DNA of 64,000 bases from Candidatus Aalborgicola danicus (GCA_016703945.1 JADJBC010000044.1:1-64000), one strand, 5' to 3'. Positions 52,939-61,588 are shown, counted from the first letter of the stretch. Numbers and translations are program-made. The notes: generated by a model not told the origin, from the sequence alone.

Positions 52939-53139
52939 ATGGAACTGAAAACTGCTCGCTTGACGGTATTGGTTGATCCTGCGAAGAAGAAGGCATTTGA
53001 AACCCTGTGTGCCCGGCAAGACCTGACTCCGTCTCAGGTCGTCAGACGTTTGATTCGCGACTACCTGGTCCAGCACGGGGCAGAATTTGTGCCCAGTGGA
53101 CTGGCCGGGGAGTCCGACACCCTGGAAGGCGCGCCTTGA
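52939..53139 (+). CDS. ribbon-helix-helix (CopG/MetJ-type) DNA-binding protein, copy 1
   Basis: 66 residues. MELKTARLTVLVDPAKKKAF gives the N-terminal beta-strand and first helix, then LTPSQVVRRLIRDYL the second helix, a standard RHH layout. It is nearly identical over the first 54 residues (49 matches) to the protein at 60645-60845 at the other end of the hyf-like operon. It precedes hyfB by 35 nt in the same direction, so it probably shares the transcript. Likely a transcription regulator of its own operon (inference). Confidence 0.8.
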   Translation: MELKTARLTVLVDPAKKKAFETLCARQDLTPSQVVRRLIRDYLVQHGAEFVPSGLAGESDTLEGAP

Positions 53140-53174
53140 TGACCTTGTTCTCCCGCTGACTGGCTAAGCAACGC

Positions 53175-55199
53175 ATGCACAGTTTCACACACCCTGGCGA
53201 TTGGCTTCATCTGGATTGGGTCTTGGTAGTGGTCTGTGCCTGGTTGTTGATTGGCTGTGCCGGTGTTGCGGCATTGCGCCGGTTCCGGCTTGTTGCAACC
53301 GTGTTGTTTCCTGCCGGTGCCTTTTTTTCTATCGTGTTGATGGCAGTATCGCTAAGTGCCGCCTTTGCAGGACCGGAAGTGGCGGTATTGCCTTTGGGTT
53401 TGCCGCAACTGCCGTTTCATTTGCGTCTGGACTGCCTGTCGGCTTTTTTCCTGTTGTTGATCGGCGGTGTGTCGGCAGGTGTGTCCACCTTCGCCGCAGG
53501 CTATTTCCGCAAGGGCGAGGGCACGCCGCCGGGGCTGATCTGCCTGGAATACCACGTGTTCCTGGCCAGCATTGCCATGGTGGTGCTCGCAGATGACGCC
53601 TACGTGTTCATGGTGGTGTGGGAGACCATGGCGTTTTCCTCGTTCTTCCTGGTCATGGCCAACCACCGAATACCCGATATCCGGCGCGCTGGCTATCTCT
53701 ATATGCTGGTGGCGCACATTGGTGCCTTGGGGATCTTGTTGTGCTTTGGGCTGTTGCAGGCCAACACGGGCGACTACACCTTTGCCAACATGCGGGCCCA
53801 GCACCTGACGCCATTCTGGGGTTCCGTGGCTTTTTGTCTGGCGGTGTTTGGTTTTGGTGCCAAGGCCGGTCTGCTGCCACTGCATGTGTGGCTGCCCGAG
53901 GCACACCCGGCCGCGCCATCGCCATTCTCGGCATTGATGAGCGGCGTGATGCTGAAGATCGCGTTGTACGGCATCCTGCGCGTGTCCTTCGACCTGCTGC
54001 AAACCCGCATCTGGTGGTGGGGCGTGTTGCTGATGGGGGTCGGGCTGGCCACTGCCTTATTTGGCGTGGTGTTTTCCACGGTGCAGGTCGAGATGAAACG
54101 CCTGCTGGCCTATTCGTCGATTGAAAACATCGGCCTGATCTGCGCGGGCATGGGGCTGTCCATGTTGTTCGCGTCCTATGGGATGCAGGCGTTCTCTGCA
54201 CTGGCACTGACGGCGGCGCTGTACCACATGATCAGCCATGCCTTCTTCAAGAGTCTGCTGTTTTGCAGCACGGGTGCCGTGCTGCATGCCACGGGTGAAC
54301 GCAGCCTGGGCAAGCTTGGCGGCCTGATGCGGTATATGCCCTGGGTGGCCTGGCCGACGCTGATCGGCGTGCTGTCATGTGCCGGCTTGCCGCCGTTTGG
54401 TGGTTTTGTTGCCGAATGGCTGCTGCTGCAAAGCTTCCTGTTCACCACCGGGCTGCCCAGTTCGTTTCTGGACATGCTGGTTCCGGTCATGGCCGCCATG
54501 ATTGCGCTGATTGCGGCGCTGGGGGGCTACACCATGGTCAAGTACTTCGGTGTGATCTTCCTGGGTCAACCGCGCGAGGAAAAACTTGCTCAGGCGGCTG
54601 ATGCCGGTATGTGGGAACGTTTGGGCATGTTGTGGCTGGTGACAGGCTGCGTGTTGCTGGGTCTGTTCCCCAACCAGGTAATCGCTCTGATCGACCCAGT
54701 CACCCAGTTACTGGTGCGCAGCGGTCTGGCCCACACCGTGGCGGACAGCGGCTGGCTGCTGGTGCCAGTGCACATGGACCGCGCCAGTTATGCGCCTGCC
54801 ATCTTCCTGCTGGGTGTGCTGGCCAGTTTCGGCCTCACGTATTTGCTGGTGCGCAAGCTCTACCACGGGCGCATGCGCCGGGTGCCGCCGTGGGACTGCG
54901 GCCACCCCTGGCAAACGGCGCGCATGCAGGACTCGGCCGAGGGCTTTGGCCAGCCGATTCGGCAAATCTTCGAACCGTTTTTTCGCATGGATCGGCATCT
55001 GCCCACTGCCTTTGATGCCCAACCCAGCTACAGGGTGCAAGTGGAAGATCCACTTTGGTACTGGCTGTACCTGCCCGTGGTGTGGGTGGTTGAGCGGATA
55101 TCAAGGCTGGTCGGTCTACTTCAGCAGGGACGCATTGCCGTCTACCTGATGTACAGCTTTGTGACGCTGATTGTGGTTCTGCTGGTGGTGAAGCGATGA
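53175..55199 (+). CDS. hyfB: hydrogenase-4 subunit B-like membrane protein (NuoL/Mrp-antiporter type)
   Basis: 674 residues with about sixteen membrane helices. It belongs to the proton-pumping antiporter family. The pumping residues are in place: Glu in FMVVWETMAFSSFFLVM (about 150), Lys in FGAKAGLLPLHVWLPEAHPA (about 230), and Lys in VEMKRLLAYSSIENIG. The C-terminal part (WDCGHPWQTARMQDSAEGFG) is the HyfB-type tail. It overlaps hyfC by 4 nt. Inner membrane, expected to translocate H+ or Na+. Confidence 0.88.
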   Translation: MHSFTHPGDWLHLDWVLVVVCAWLLIGCAGVAALRRFRLVATVLFPAGAFFSIVLMAVSLSAAFAGPEVAVLPLGLPQLPFHLRLDCLSAFFLLLIGGVSAGVSTFAAGYFRKGEGTPPGLICLEYHVFLASIAMVVLADDAYVFMVVWETMAFSSFFLVMANHRIPDIRRAGYLYMLVAHIGALGILLCFGLLQANTGDYTFANMRAQHLTPFWGSVAFCLAVFGFGAKAGLLPLHVWLPEAHPAAPSPFSALMSGVMLKIALYGILRVSFDLLQTRIWWWGVLLMGVGLATALFGVVFSTVQVEMKRLLAYSSIENIGLICAGMGLSMLFASYGMQAFSALALTAALYHMISHAFFKSLLFCSTGAVLHATGERSLGKLGGLMRYMPWVAWPTLIGVLSCAGLPPFGGFVAEWLLLQSFLFTTGLPSSFLDMLVPVMAAMIALIAALGGYTMVKYFGVIFLGQPREEKLAQAADAGMWERLGMLWLVTGCVLLGLFPNQVIALIDPVTQLLVRSGLAHTVADSGWLLVPVHMDRASYAPAIFLLGVLASFGLTYLLVRKLYHGRMRRVPPWDCGHPWQTARMQDSAEGFGQPIRQIFEPFFRMDRHLPTAFDAQPSYRVQVEDPLWYWLYLPVVWVVERISRLVGLLQQGRIAVYLMYSFVTLIVVLLVVKR

Positions 55200-56146
55200 G
55201 TGCTCTGGGTGTGCTGTCACAACTGTTGGCGCTGGTCACGGCCTTGCTGCTGGCTCCGCTGTTGACGGGCTGGATCAACCAGTGGCGGCATTGGCTGCAG
55301 AACAAGTCCGCGCCGGGCCTGTTGCAACCCTACCGCATGTTGCACAAGCTGTTCCAAAAGGAATCCCTGGTGGCCGAACACGCGTCGCAGCTGTTCCGCA
55401 TGGCGCCCTATGTGGTCTTTGGCTGCATGCTGCTGGCTGGCGCCGTCGTGCCGACCCTTTCCACTGATTTGCCACTGTCGCCTGCGGCCGACGCGATTGC
55501 CTTGGTAGGTCTGTTTGCGCTGGCCCGAGTTTTTATCTCCCTGGCCGCCATGGACGTGGGCACAGCCTTCGGCACCCTGGGTGCGCGCCGCGAAATGTTG
55601 GTGGGGTTCTTGGCCGAGCCCGCGCTGCTGATGGTGCTGTTTTGCGCGTCCATGATCACGGGTTCCACGTCGCTGACGGTCATTGTGGAAACGCTCGCGC
55701 ACCGGGAACTGACCATCTACCCCAGCCTGCTGCTGGCCGGTGTGGCCTTCACCATGGTGTCACTGGCCGAGAACGCCCGCGTGCCGGTAGACAACCCGGA
55801 CACCCACCTCGAACTCACCATGATCCATGAGGCCTTGATCCTGGAGTACTCTGCCCGCCACCTGGCCTTGCTGGAGTGGGCGGCCAGTCTGAAGCTGTTT
55901 GTCTATTCGTGCATTGGCCTTGCGTTATTTTTCCCCTGGGGCGTGGCCGAAGCCAATGCGCCACTGGCCTTGCTGTTGGCGCTGCCCGTGTTGGTGTTCA
56001 AGCTGGCCGTGGGCGGAATGGCATTGGCGATGATTGAGACCGCCAGCGCCAAGATGCGCATCTTCCGGGTGCCAGAATTTTTGGGAACCGCCTTTTTGCT
56101 GGCGGTGATCGGCCTGCTGGTCAACGTGTTGCTGGGGGTGGGATGA
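55196..56146 (+). CDS. hyfC: hydrogenase-4 subunit C-like membrane protein (NuoH/HycD type)
   Basis: 316 residues, about eight helices. It matches the NuoH-like subunit that links the membrane arm to the redox subunits: NKSAPGLLQPYRMLHKLFQKE, AMDVGTAFGTLGARREML, SLAENARVPVDNPDTHLELT with ENARVPVDNP, the conserved loop at the interface. Overlaps both neighbours by 4 nt (ATGA). Confidence 0.9.
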   Translation: MSALGVLSQLLALVTALLLAPLLTGWINQWRHWLQNKSAPGLLQPYRMLHKLFQKESLVAEHASQLFRMAPYVVFGCMLLAGAVVPTLSTDLPLSPAADAIALVGLFALARVFISLAAMDVGTAFGTLGARREMLVGFLAEPALLMVLFCASMITGSTSLTVIVETLAHRELTIYPSLLLAGVAFTMVSLAENARVPVDNPDTHLELTMIHEALILEYSARHLALLEWAASLKLFVYSCIGLALFFPWGVAEANAPLALLLALPVLVFKLAVGGMALAMIETASAKMRIFRVPEFLGTAFLLAVIGLLVNVLLGVG

Positions 56147-56808
56147 ACCACTTCGCTCCCCAATTCATCAACCTGTTCGCGACGCTGATTTTGCTGCTGT
56201 CGTTCGCGATGATTTCGCAGCGGCGCATCGTCTCGCTGATCAACCTGTTTGCCATGCAGGGCGCGGCGCTGGTGGCTGCATCGTTCTTGCTCGGTTATGT
56301 GACGCACCAGCCGGATTTGTATGTTTCGGGTGTGTTGACGCTGGTGCTCAAGGTCATTTTCATTCCCTGGATGTTGCACCGTCTGATTCGCAAGCTCAAT
56401 GTGCGCTGGGACGTGGAGACGCTGTTCAACGTTCCCACCACCATGTTGGTGGGCATCGGTCTGGTGATCTTTTCGTTCAGCCTGGCATTGCCGATCTCGC
56501 GCCTGTCACAGTCTATTGCGGGCGGATCGCTGGGCATTGCGCTGGCCTGTGTGCTGCTGTCGTTCATGATGATGATCACCCGCTCAAAGGCCGTGCCCCA
56601 GGTCATCGGCTTTCTGTCCATGGAAAACGGGTTGATCTTCGCGGCCACCACGGTGACCAATGGCATGCCGATGATCGTGGAGTTTGGCATTGCGCTGGAC
56701 GTGCTGGTCGGCGTGTTGATCCTGGGCGTGTTCATGTTTCAGATTCGCGAGAAGTTCGACAGCCTGGACATCCACAACCTCGAAAAGCTGAAGGACGACC
56801 AGGCATGA
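56143..56808 (+). CDS. hyfE: hydrogenase-4 subunit E-like membrane protein
   Basis: 221 residues with about six helices; matches HyfE (NuoK-like part), for example RRIVSLINLFAMQGAALVAA, VLKVIFIPWMLHRLIRKLNV and PQVIGFLSMENGLIFAATTV. The charged tail DSLDIHNLEKLKDDQA is cytoplasmic. It is followed by a 64-nt gap filled by a dispersed repeat. Confidence 0.88.
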   Translation: MNHFAPQFINLFATLILLLSFAMISQRRIVSLINLFAMQGAALVAASFLLGYVTHQPDLYVSGVLTLVLKVIFIPWMLHRLIRKLNVRWDVETLFNVPTTMLVGIGLVIFSFSLALPISRLSQSIAGGSLGIALACVLLSFMMMITRSKAVPQVIGFLSMENGLIFAATTVTNGMPMIVEFGIALDVLVGVLILGVFMFQIREKFDSLDIHNLEKLKDDQA

Positions 56809-56868
56809 GCGCAGCGCCGGGCCGCTTCCCGCAGCAAGCTCGCACCGCAGTGCGTAGCACGGAGGTTT
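56809..56868 (+). repeat. dispersed repeat inside the hyf-like operon, carrying the hyfF ribosome site
   Basis: The gap between hyfE and hyfF reads gccgggccgcttcccgcagc, then aagctcgcaccgcagtgcgt, then agcacggaggttttcc. This resembles a GC-rich intergenic element found at many places in Comamonadaceae. Its ggagg (56861-56865) lies 7 nt before the GTG start of hyfF and so serves as the Shine-Dalgarno. Confidence 0.55.
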
Positions 56869-56872
56869 TCCA

Positions 56873-58327
56873 GTGAGCGCGTTATTTTTTGTTCTGGGCA
56901 TTCCGTTGCTGGGCGGCCTGGCGCTGGCGCTTTACGGGCACCGCCTGTGGGCGCGCGATGTGAACGTGGCCTTTAGTCTGGGAACTTTCATTGCCGCGTG
57001 TTTCCTGACCAAGCACATCATCGATCACGGGCCTGAGTTGCTGTGGGACCAGCAGTTCTACATCGACCCGCTGAACGTCTTTCTGGTCACGCTCACCGCC
57101 TTTGTCAGTCTGACCACCGCCATCTTCTCGCGGCCGTATATGCGCGTGGAGCAAGACCACGGCAAGATGACGCCGCGGCGCATGCGGCTCTACCACAGCA
57201 TGTACCAGCTGTTCAGCTTCACCATGCTGTTGGGCTTCACGACGAACAACCTGGGCATCATCTGGGTGGCGATGGAGGCGGCCACGCTGACTACCGTGTT
57301 GCTGGTCAGCGTGTACCGCACCTCGGCCAGCCTGGAGGCGGCGTGGAAGTATTTCATCCTGTGCGGAGTCGGCATTGCGCAGGCGCTGTTTGGCACCATC
57401 CTGATGTACATGGCGGCCGACAAGGTGCTGGGCGCGGAGCACGCCACGCTGCTGTGGACCAGCCTCAATGACGTCAAGGGCCAGCTCGACCCGACCATCA
57501 TCACGTTGGCCTTTGTCTTCCTGCTGATTGGTTATGGCACCAAGGTCGGCCTGGTGCCGCTGCACAGCTGGTTGCCCGATGCCCATGCCGAAGGCCCCAC
57601 GCCGGTGTCCGCGGTGCTGTCGGGCTTGTTGCTCAACGTGGCGATGTACGCGGTCTTGCGTTGCAAGGTGCTGACCGATGGCGCCTTGGGCACGCAGATG
57701 GCCGGGCAGTTGATGATGGGCTTTGGCCTGCTCTCGGTCACGGTGGCGGCGTTCTTTCTCTCGCGGCAAAAAGACGTGAAGCGCATGTTCTCGTACTCGT
57801 CCATCGAGCACATGGGCCTGATCACCTTTGCCTTTGGCATGGGCTCTCCGCTGGCCAACTTTGCCGGCCTCTTGCACATGACGGTGCACTCGCTGGTCAA
57901 GTCCGCGATCTTCTTCACCGTGGGTCATGCCACGCAAAAGGCGGGCACCCAGGTCATGAGCGAGATCCGCGGCCTGATCAAGGTCAACCCCACCGTCGGC
58001 TGGGGTCTGATGCTGGGCGTGATGGCCATCCTGGGCATGCCGCCCTTTGGTGTGTTCGCCAGCGAGTTTTTGATTCTGACCACCGCCATGCGCGAGCAGC
58101 CCTGGGCCGCGCCCTTCCTCTTTTTGGCGCTGGGCGTGGCGTTTGCGTCCATCCTGGCCCGGGTGCTGCCCATGGTTTTTGGCGATACCACGCTCAAACC
58201 ACTGGCGCATCCTCCTGCTCTGCTGCCGGTGTTTTTGCACCTGGCGCTGGCGCTGATACTGGGCCTGTATATCCCACCGTACCTGAGTGGCTGGTACGTG
58301 CAGGCCGCTGCGATGTTGGGTGGGTGA
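56873..58327 (+). CDS. hyfF: hydrogenase-4 subunit F-like membrane protein (NuoN/antiporter type)
   Basis: 484 residues, GTG start at 56873, about fourteen helices. It is the second antiporter-like subunit: Glu in IIWVAMEAATLTTVLLVSVY, Lys in IGYGTKVGLVPLHSWLPDAH, Lys in KDVKRMFSYSSIEHMG. HyfD, the third antiporter-like subunit of Escherichia coli hydrogenase 4, has no counterpart here. Confidence 0.9.
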   Translation: MSALFFVLGIPLLGGLALALYGHRLWARDVNVAFSLGTFIAACFLTKHIIDHGPELLWDQQFYIDPLNVFLVTLTAFVSLTTAIFSRPYMRVEQDHGKMTPRRMRLYHSMYQLFSFTMLLGFTTNNLGIIWVAMEAATLTTVLLVSVYRTSASLEAAWKYFILCGVGIAQALFGTILMYMAADKVLGAEHATLLWTSLNDVKGQLDPTIITLAFVFLLIGYGTKVGLVPLHSWLPDAHAEGPTPVSAVLSGLLLNVAMYAVLRCKVLTDGALGTQMAGQLMMGFGLLSVTVAAFFLSRQKDVKRMFSYSSIEHMGLITFAFGMGSPLANFAGLLHMTVHSLVKSAIFFTVGHATQKAGTQVMSEIRGLIKVNPTVGWGLMLGVMAILGMPPFGVFASEFLILTTAMREQPWAAPFLFLALGVAFASILARVLPMVFGDTTLKPLAHPPALLPVFLHLALALILGLYIPPYLSGWYVQAAAMLGG

Positions 58328-58331
58328 TGTG

Positions 58332-59933
58332 ATGAAGATACCCGGCCTGGATGTAGAGTTCAATGCCCTTTCGGCACCGGTGCCAATCTGGCACGCGCAG
58401 GTCACGGCGCAGGAATGGAGTGCCGCAGCGGGCCTGGTGCGCGAGCGGGGCGGTCGCTTGCTGGCGTTGTGGGCGGGTGGTTCCGTTGACGAGGATGCTA
58501 TTGAATCGATAGCTGCTTGCGCAACAACGACGGGGGCTGGAATCGTATTTGTCTCTTATGTTTTGCTGGAAGGCGTGTTCTGGCTGGCGCTGCCGCTGGA
58601 TGCCACAGATGGCCAGCCGCAGTACCCGGACCTGTCCGCGGTCTTTCCCGTGGCGGGGCGCATGCAGCGCGCGGCAACAGACCTGTCCGGCATCCACGCA
58701 CAGGGTGCAAAGGACCAGCGGCCCTGGTTGAACCACGGTGCCTGGGCCACGGACCACCATCCCTTGTTGCAGGACCCGCAGGCCCTGCCGCAGCCCACGC
58801 CGGGCGCACTGGTGGACTACCCGTTTGTGCGGGTGGAGGGCGACGGCGTGCACGAGATTGCCGTCGGCCCGGTGCATGCCGGTGTCATCGAGCCCGGGCA
58901 CTTCCGTTTCTCGGTGGTCGGCGAAAAAGTCCTGCGCCTGGAGCAACGCCTGGGCTACACGCACAAGGGTATCGAGCAGCGCATGACGCAGATGTCGGCG
59001 CTGGATGCCTATCGCCTGGCGGGACGCGTGTCGGGCGACTCGACCGTGGCCTTCGCCTGGGCCTATTGCATGGCGCTGGAATCGGCTACGCAGACCATCG
59101 TCCCGCCGCGCGCGGCCTGGCTGCGTGCGCTTCTGCTGGAGCGCGAGCGTGTGGCCAACCACCTGGGCGACCTGGGTGCGCTTGGCAATGACGCGGCCTT
59201 TGCCTTTGCGCTGGCGCAGTTCTCGCGGTTGCGCGAAGACTGGCTGCGCAACGCCCGGGCCGCCTTTGGCCATCGACTGATGATGGACTGCATAACGCCC
59301 GGAGGCGTGGGTGTGGACCTGGCTCCGACACAGATCGCCCCCATGCTGCGGCTGTGTGATGTGCTGGAGTCGGAGGTCCGGCGTCTGTTCGATATTTTTG
59401 AGGCCCATGCTGGCTTGCAAGACCGCTTCTTGACTACCGGCTGTGTGACCCCGTCGCTGGCCTCGCAGCTCGGCCTGACGGGCCTGGTTGGCCGCGCGAG
59501 CAGCCAGGCCTGGGACCTGCGTTGCGACCACCCCTTTGTGCCTTACACCGAATCGCATGTTGCCATGGCGCTCCACCAGAACGGCGACGTGGCGGCGCGG
59601 GTGGCCGTGCGTTTTGAGGAAGTGTTTGAGTCACTGCGCATGATCCGGCACATGGTGACCCATTTGCCGGTCGGTCCGTTGTGCAGCGAATTAGTGTTTA
59701 GCGATCAGGCGGCCCGAGGTGCTGGCTGGGTTGAGGGCTGGCGCGGTGAGTTGTTCGTGGCCTTGGAGCTGGCCGGTGCCGAGCAAGGCCACCGCATCCT
59801 GCGCTGCCACTTGCACGACCCATCCTGGCAAAACTGGCCCGCGCTGGAGCACGCGGTGATGGGCAATATCGTGGCCGACTTCCCGCTGATCAACAAGTCG
59901 TTCAACCTCAGCTACTCGGGGGCGGATCTGTGA
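58332..59933 (+). CDS. hyfG: hydrogenase large subunit-like protein lacking NiFe ligands (HyfG-like, NuoC+NuoD fusion)
   Basis: 533 residues. Residues 1-160 are the NuoC-like part; the rest is the large-subunit fold (LGYTHKGIEQRMTQMSALDA, VANHLGDLGALGND, GGVGVDLA). The site that is RxCGxC in hydrogenases reads RVSGDS (232-237), so both cysteines are serine. The C-terminal DPCxxC site reads NKSFNL in LINKSFNLSYSGADL. All four NiFe-binding cysteines are thus absent, so it cannot be a normal hydrogenase. An in-frame stretch encoding DAIESIAACATTTGAGI (55-71) looks like an absorbed dispersed repeat. ATG at 58332 is used; GTG at 58329 is possible. It overlaps hyfI by 4 nt. Confidence 0.88.
   Translation: MKIPGLDVEFNALSAPVPIWHAQVTAQEWSAAAGLVRERGGRLLALWAGGSVDEDAIESIAACATTTGAGIVFVSYVLLEGVFWLALPLDATDGQPQYPDLSAVFPVAGRMQRAATDLSGIHAQGAKDQRPWLNHGAWATDHHPLLQDPQALPQPTPGALVDYPFVRVEGDGVHEIAVGPVHAGVIEPGHFRFSVVGEKVLRLEQRLGYTHKGIEQRMTQMSALDAYRLAGRVSGDSTVAFAWAYCMALESATQTIVPPRAAWLRALLLERERVANHLGDLGALGNDAAFAFALAQFSRLREDWLRNARAAFGHRLMMDCITPGGVGVDLAPTQIAPMLRLCDVLESEVRRLFDIFEAHAGLQDRFLTTGCVTPSLASQLGLTGLVGRASSQAWDLRCDHPFVPYTESHVAMALHQNGDVAARVAVRFEEVFESLRMIRHMVTHLPVGPLCSELVFSDQAARGAGWVEGWRGELFVALELAGAEQGHRILRCHLHDPSWQNWPALEHAVMGNIVADFPLINKSFNLSYSGADL
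58497..58545 (+). repeat. dispersed repeat, copy 8, within the hyfG coding sequence
   Basis: gctattgaatcgatagctgc, then ttgcgcaacaacgacggggg, then ctgga has the same layout as the intergenic copies: a palindromic gctat...atagc, then t-g-c-g-c-a, then acg-ggggct-gga. The reading frame continues across it. Similarity is by eye and is weaker at the 3' core than in copies 2, 3 and 7. Confidence 0.5.
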
Positions 59934-60451
59934 TCTGGAAAACCATCTGGCAAATCGGCAAGACGGGTATCCGCAGCGAACCCGCGCCCGATATTGGCGC
60001 GGCGGCGCAGGCGGAGGAATCCCGCATCCAGACGGAGCTGCTGGCCATCCTGGGCCAGGCCCTCTGCATCCGCCAGGTGGACGCCGGGTCGTGCAACGGC
60101 TGCGAGCTGGAAATCAATGCGCTGGGCAACCCCTACTACAACATCGAAGGCCTGGGTATTCGTTTTGTGGCCAGCCCGCGCCACGCGGATCTGCTGCTGG
60201 TCACCGGCCCCGTGTCGCGCAACATGGAAGTGGCGCTCAAGCGCACCTATGACGCCACACCCGAGCCCAAGCTGGTGGTGGCCGTGGGCGATTGCGCGTG
60301 TGATGGTGGGGTCTTTGGCGAGAGCTACGCCAGTTGCGGCAGGGTTTCCAACGTCATACCGGTGGATGTGGTGGTGGCGGGGTGTCCGCCAGAGCCGGTG
60401 GAGATACTGCGGGGTATTCTGACTGCTGTGCGGCGGCGGATACAGCCTTAG
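59930..60451 (+). CDS. hyfI: hydrogenase small subunit-like 4Fe-4S protein (NuoB/HyfI type)
   Basis: 173 residues, GTG start overlapping the hyfG stop (GTGA). The 4Fe-4S ligands expected for the proximal cluster are kept: CNGC (Cys55, Cys58), Cys122 in GDCACDGGVF and Cys152 in AGCPPEPVEIL. So the electron-transfer site next to the large subunit is preserved, while the large subunit has no metal site. It is the last gene of the operon; no HyfA or HyfH ferredoxin subunit and no maturation genes follow. Confidence 0.9.
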   Translation: MIWKTIWQIGKTGIRSEPAPDIGAAAQAEESRIQTELLAILGQALCIRQVDAGSCNGCELEINALGNPYYNIEGLGIRFVASPRHADLLLVTGPVSRNMEVALKRTYDATPEPKLVVAVGDCACDGGVFGESYASCGRVSNVIPVDVVVAGCPPEPVEILRGILTAVRRRIQP

Positions 60452-60644
60452 TTCGGCTGATCTGCACCGGTAAGCTCCAGTGACCGTTTCCTCCAGCATC
60501 TTTGGCTTCATAGAGAGCCCGGTTGACATGCCGCGTCAAGGGTGTTGGCGGGTACATTGACCTCTGGCAGACGCGTCAACTCTTTGCGGAATTTGTTTAA
60601 CTCCTGCACCGAGCTGAAACTTCGGCCCATCCGTTACCCCTCAG
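60452..60644. other. convergent gap between hyfI and the second RHH gene
   Basis: 193 bp. It has weak reading frames only and no clear hairpin with a T tract. I see no recognisable gene or repeat in it. Confidence 0.4.
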
Positions 60645-60845
60645 CTAAACATCAGCCTCAACGCTCTCGGCGACCGCCACTTGTCCGCTGGGGACAAACT
60701 CTATGCCGTGCTCAACGAGGTAGTCACGAATCATCCGCCGAACCACCTGTGAAGGCGTCAAGTCCTGCCGAGCACACAGCGTCTCAAACGCCTTTTTCTT
60801 GGCTGGGTCTATTAGCAGCGTCAACCGGGCAGTCTTCAGTTCCAT
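60645..60845 (-). CDS. ribbon-helix-helix (CopG/MetJ-type) DNA-binding protein, copy 2
   Basis: 66 residues. It differs from copy 1 at only five of the first 54 positions (Val10Leu, Val12Ile, Leu38Met, Gln45Glu, Ala48Ile), while the last 12 residues are unrelated. The DNA of the two genes differs at many third codon positions, which points to an old duplication kept by selection on the protein. It faces the end of the hyf-like operon and reads away from the pal-like gene. Confidence 0.78.
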   Translation of the reverse strand: MELKTARLTLLIDPAKKKAFETLCARQDLTPSQVVRRMIRDYLVEHGIEFVPSGQVAVAESVEADV

Positions 60846-61036
60846 ATGGCTTATATGTTAATCAAATGCACATTCTATGCATTGCTATTTTATAGAAGTT
60901 GCGCGACCAACGCATTCACTGAATTTGTCCGCTCGGTGCATTGAACACCCATAGCATTAACATACAATGATACTCAAATGAGTCTACAATATGATTTTAT
61001 TAGACGCGCATTGCGCCGCCAACTGTAGGGAATACT
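60846..61036. promoter_or_regulatory. AT-rich divergent gap between RHH copy 2 and the Pal-like gene
   Basis: 191 bp of low GC with several partial palindromes (atgatactcaaatgagt near 60967-60983; atgcacattctatgcat near 60864-60880). It must contain the promoters of both genes. The resemblance in base composition to the gap before RHH copy 1 fits shared control, but a common operator is not clear by eye. Confidence 0.35.
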
Positions 61037-61588
61037 ATGAATATCTCGTTCAATCGATGCTTCGTTCGGGCCTTAACGACTGTTTTGCTCGCCCTCACCA
61101 TGGCGGGGTGTACCTCTACCAAAACGTCTGAGGCACCGCTTGTTGCGGCCAAGCCAGCCGATGTCATCGCCAAACGAGACGCTTCGCCTGTCAGCGCAGC
61201 CCCGGTTGTCAATGTGGTGGCACTTCATCCGCTGGACGATGCCACTTCAGTCTTGGGTGGGCGTTCCGTTTACTTCGATTACGACAGTGCAGCGGCCCCG
61301 CCTTCGAGCACATGGCTTTTGGCTGCGCATGCCAAATACCTGCGCTCAAGTGCCAGCGCCAGGGTCCGTTTGGAAGGTCACACCGACGAGCGGGGTGGCA
61401 GTGAATACAACTTGGCGTTGGGCCAAAAACGCGCAGATGCGGTCCGTCAGGCGTTGAGGCTTTCCGGTGTTGCTGATGGGCAGATGGAATCGGTGAGCTA
61501 CGGCAAAGAGAAGCCAGCAGCCGCCGGGCATGACGAAGCTGCATGGTCAAAAAATCGCAGAGTTGATATCTTCTATCAAGCCCGGTAA
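61037..61588 (+). CDS. Pal-like OmpA-domain lipoprotein
   Basis: 183 residues. A signal peptide ends in a lipobox (TMAGC, Cys about 25). After a linker an OmpA/Pal domain covers about 75-183: VYFDYDSAAAPP, RVRLEGHTDERGGSEYNLAL (peptidoglycan-binding core), KNRRVDIFY. It is not in a tol operon, so it is a Pal paralogue rather than Pal of the Tol system. Confidence 0.85.
   Translation: MNISFNRCFVRALTTVLLALTMAGCTSTKTSEAPLVAAKPADVIAKRDASPVSAAPVVNVVALHPLDDATSVLGGRSVYFDYDSAAAPPSSTWLLAAHAKYLRSSASARVRLEGHTDERGGSEYNLALGQKRADAVRQALRLSGVADGQMESVSYGKEKPAAAGHDEAAWSKNRRVDIFYQAR

Noticed and set aside
56882..58405. Minus-strand open frame of 507 codons opposite hyfF
   Set aside because: The predicted product is rich in His, Gln and Arg as expected from the reverse of membrane-helix codons; hyfF is well supported.
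58194..59576. Minus-strand open frame of 460 codons opposite hyfG
   Set aside because: Shadow of the hyfG gene; no motif is seen.
53175..60451. Calling the operon an active hydrogenase 4 or formate hydrogenlyase
   Set aside because: The large subunit has none of the four NiFe cysteines, and formate dehydrogenase, ferredoxin subunits and maturation genes are absent.
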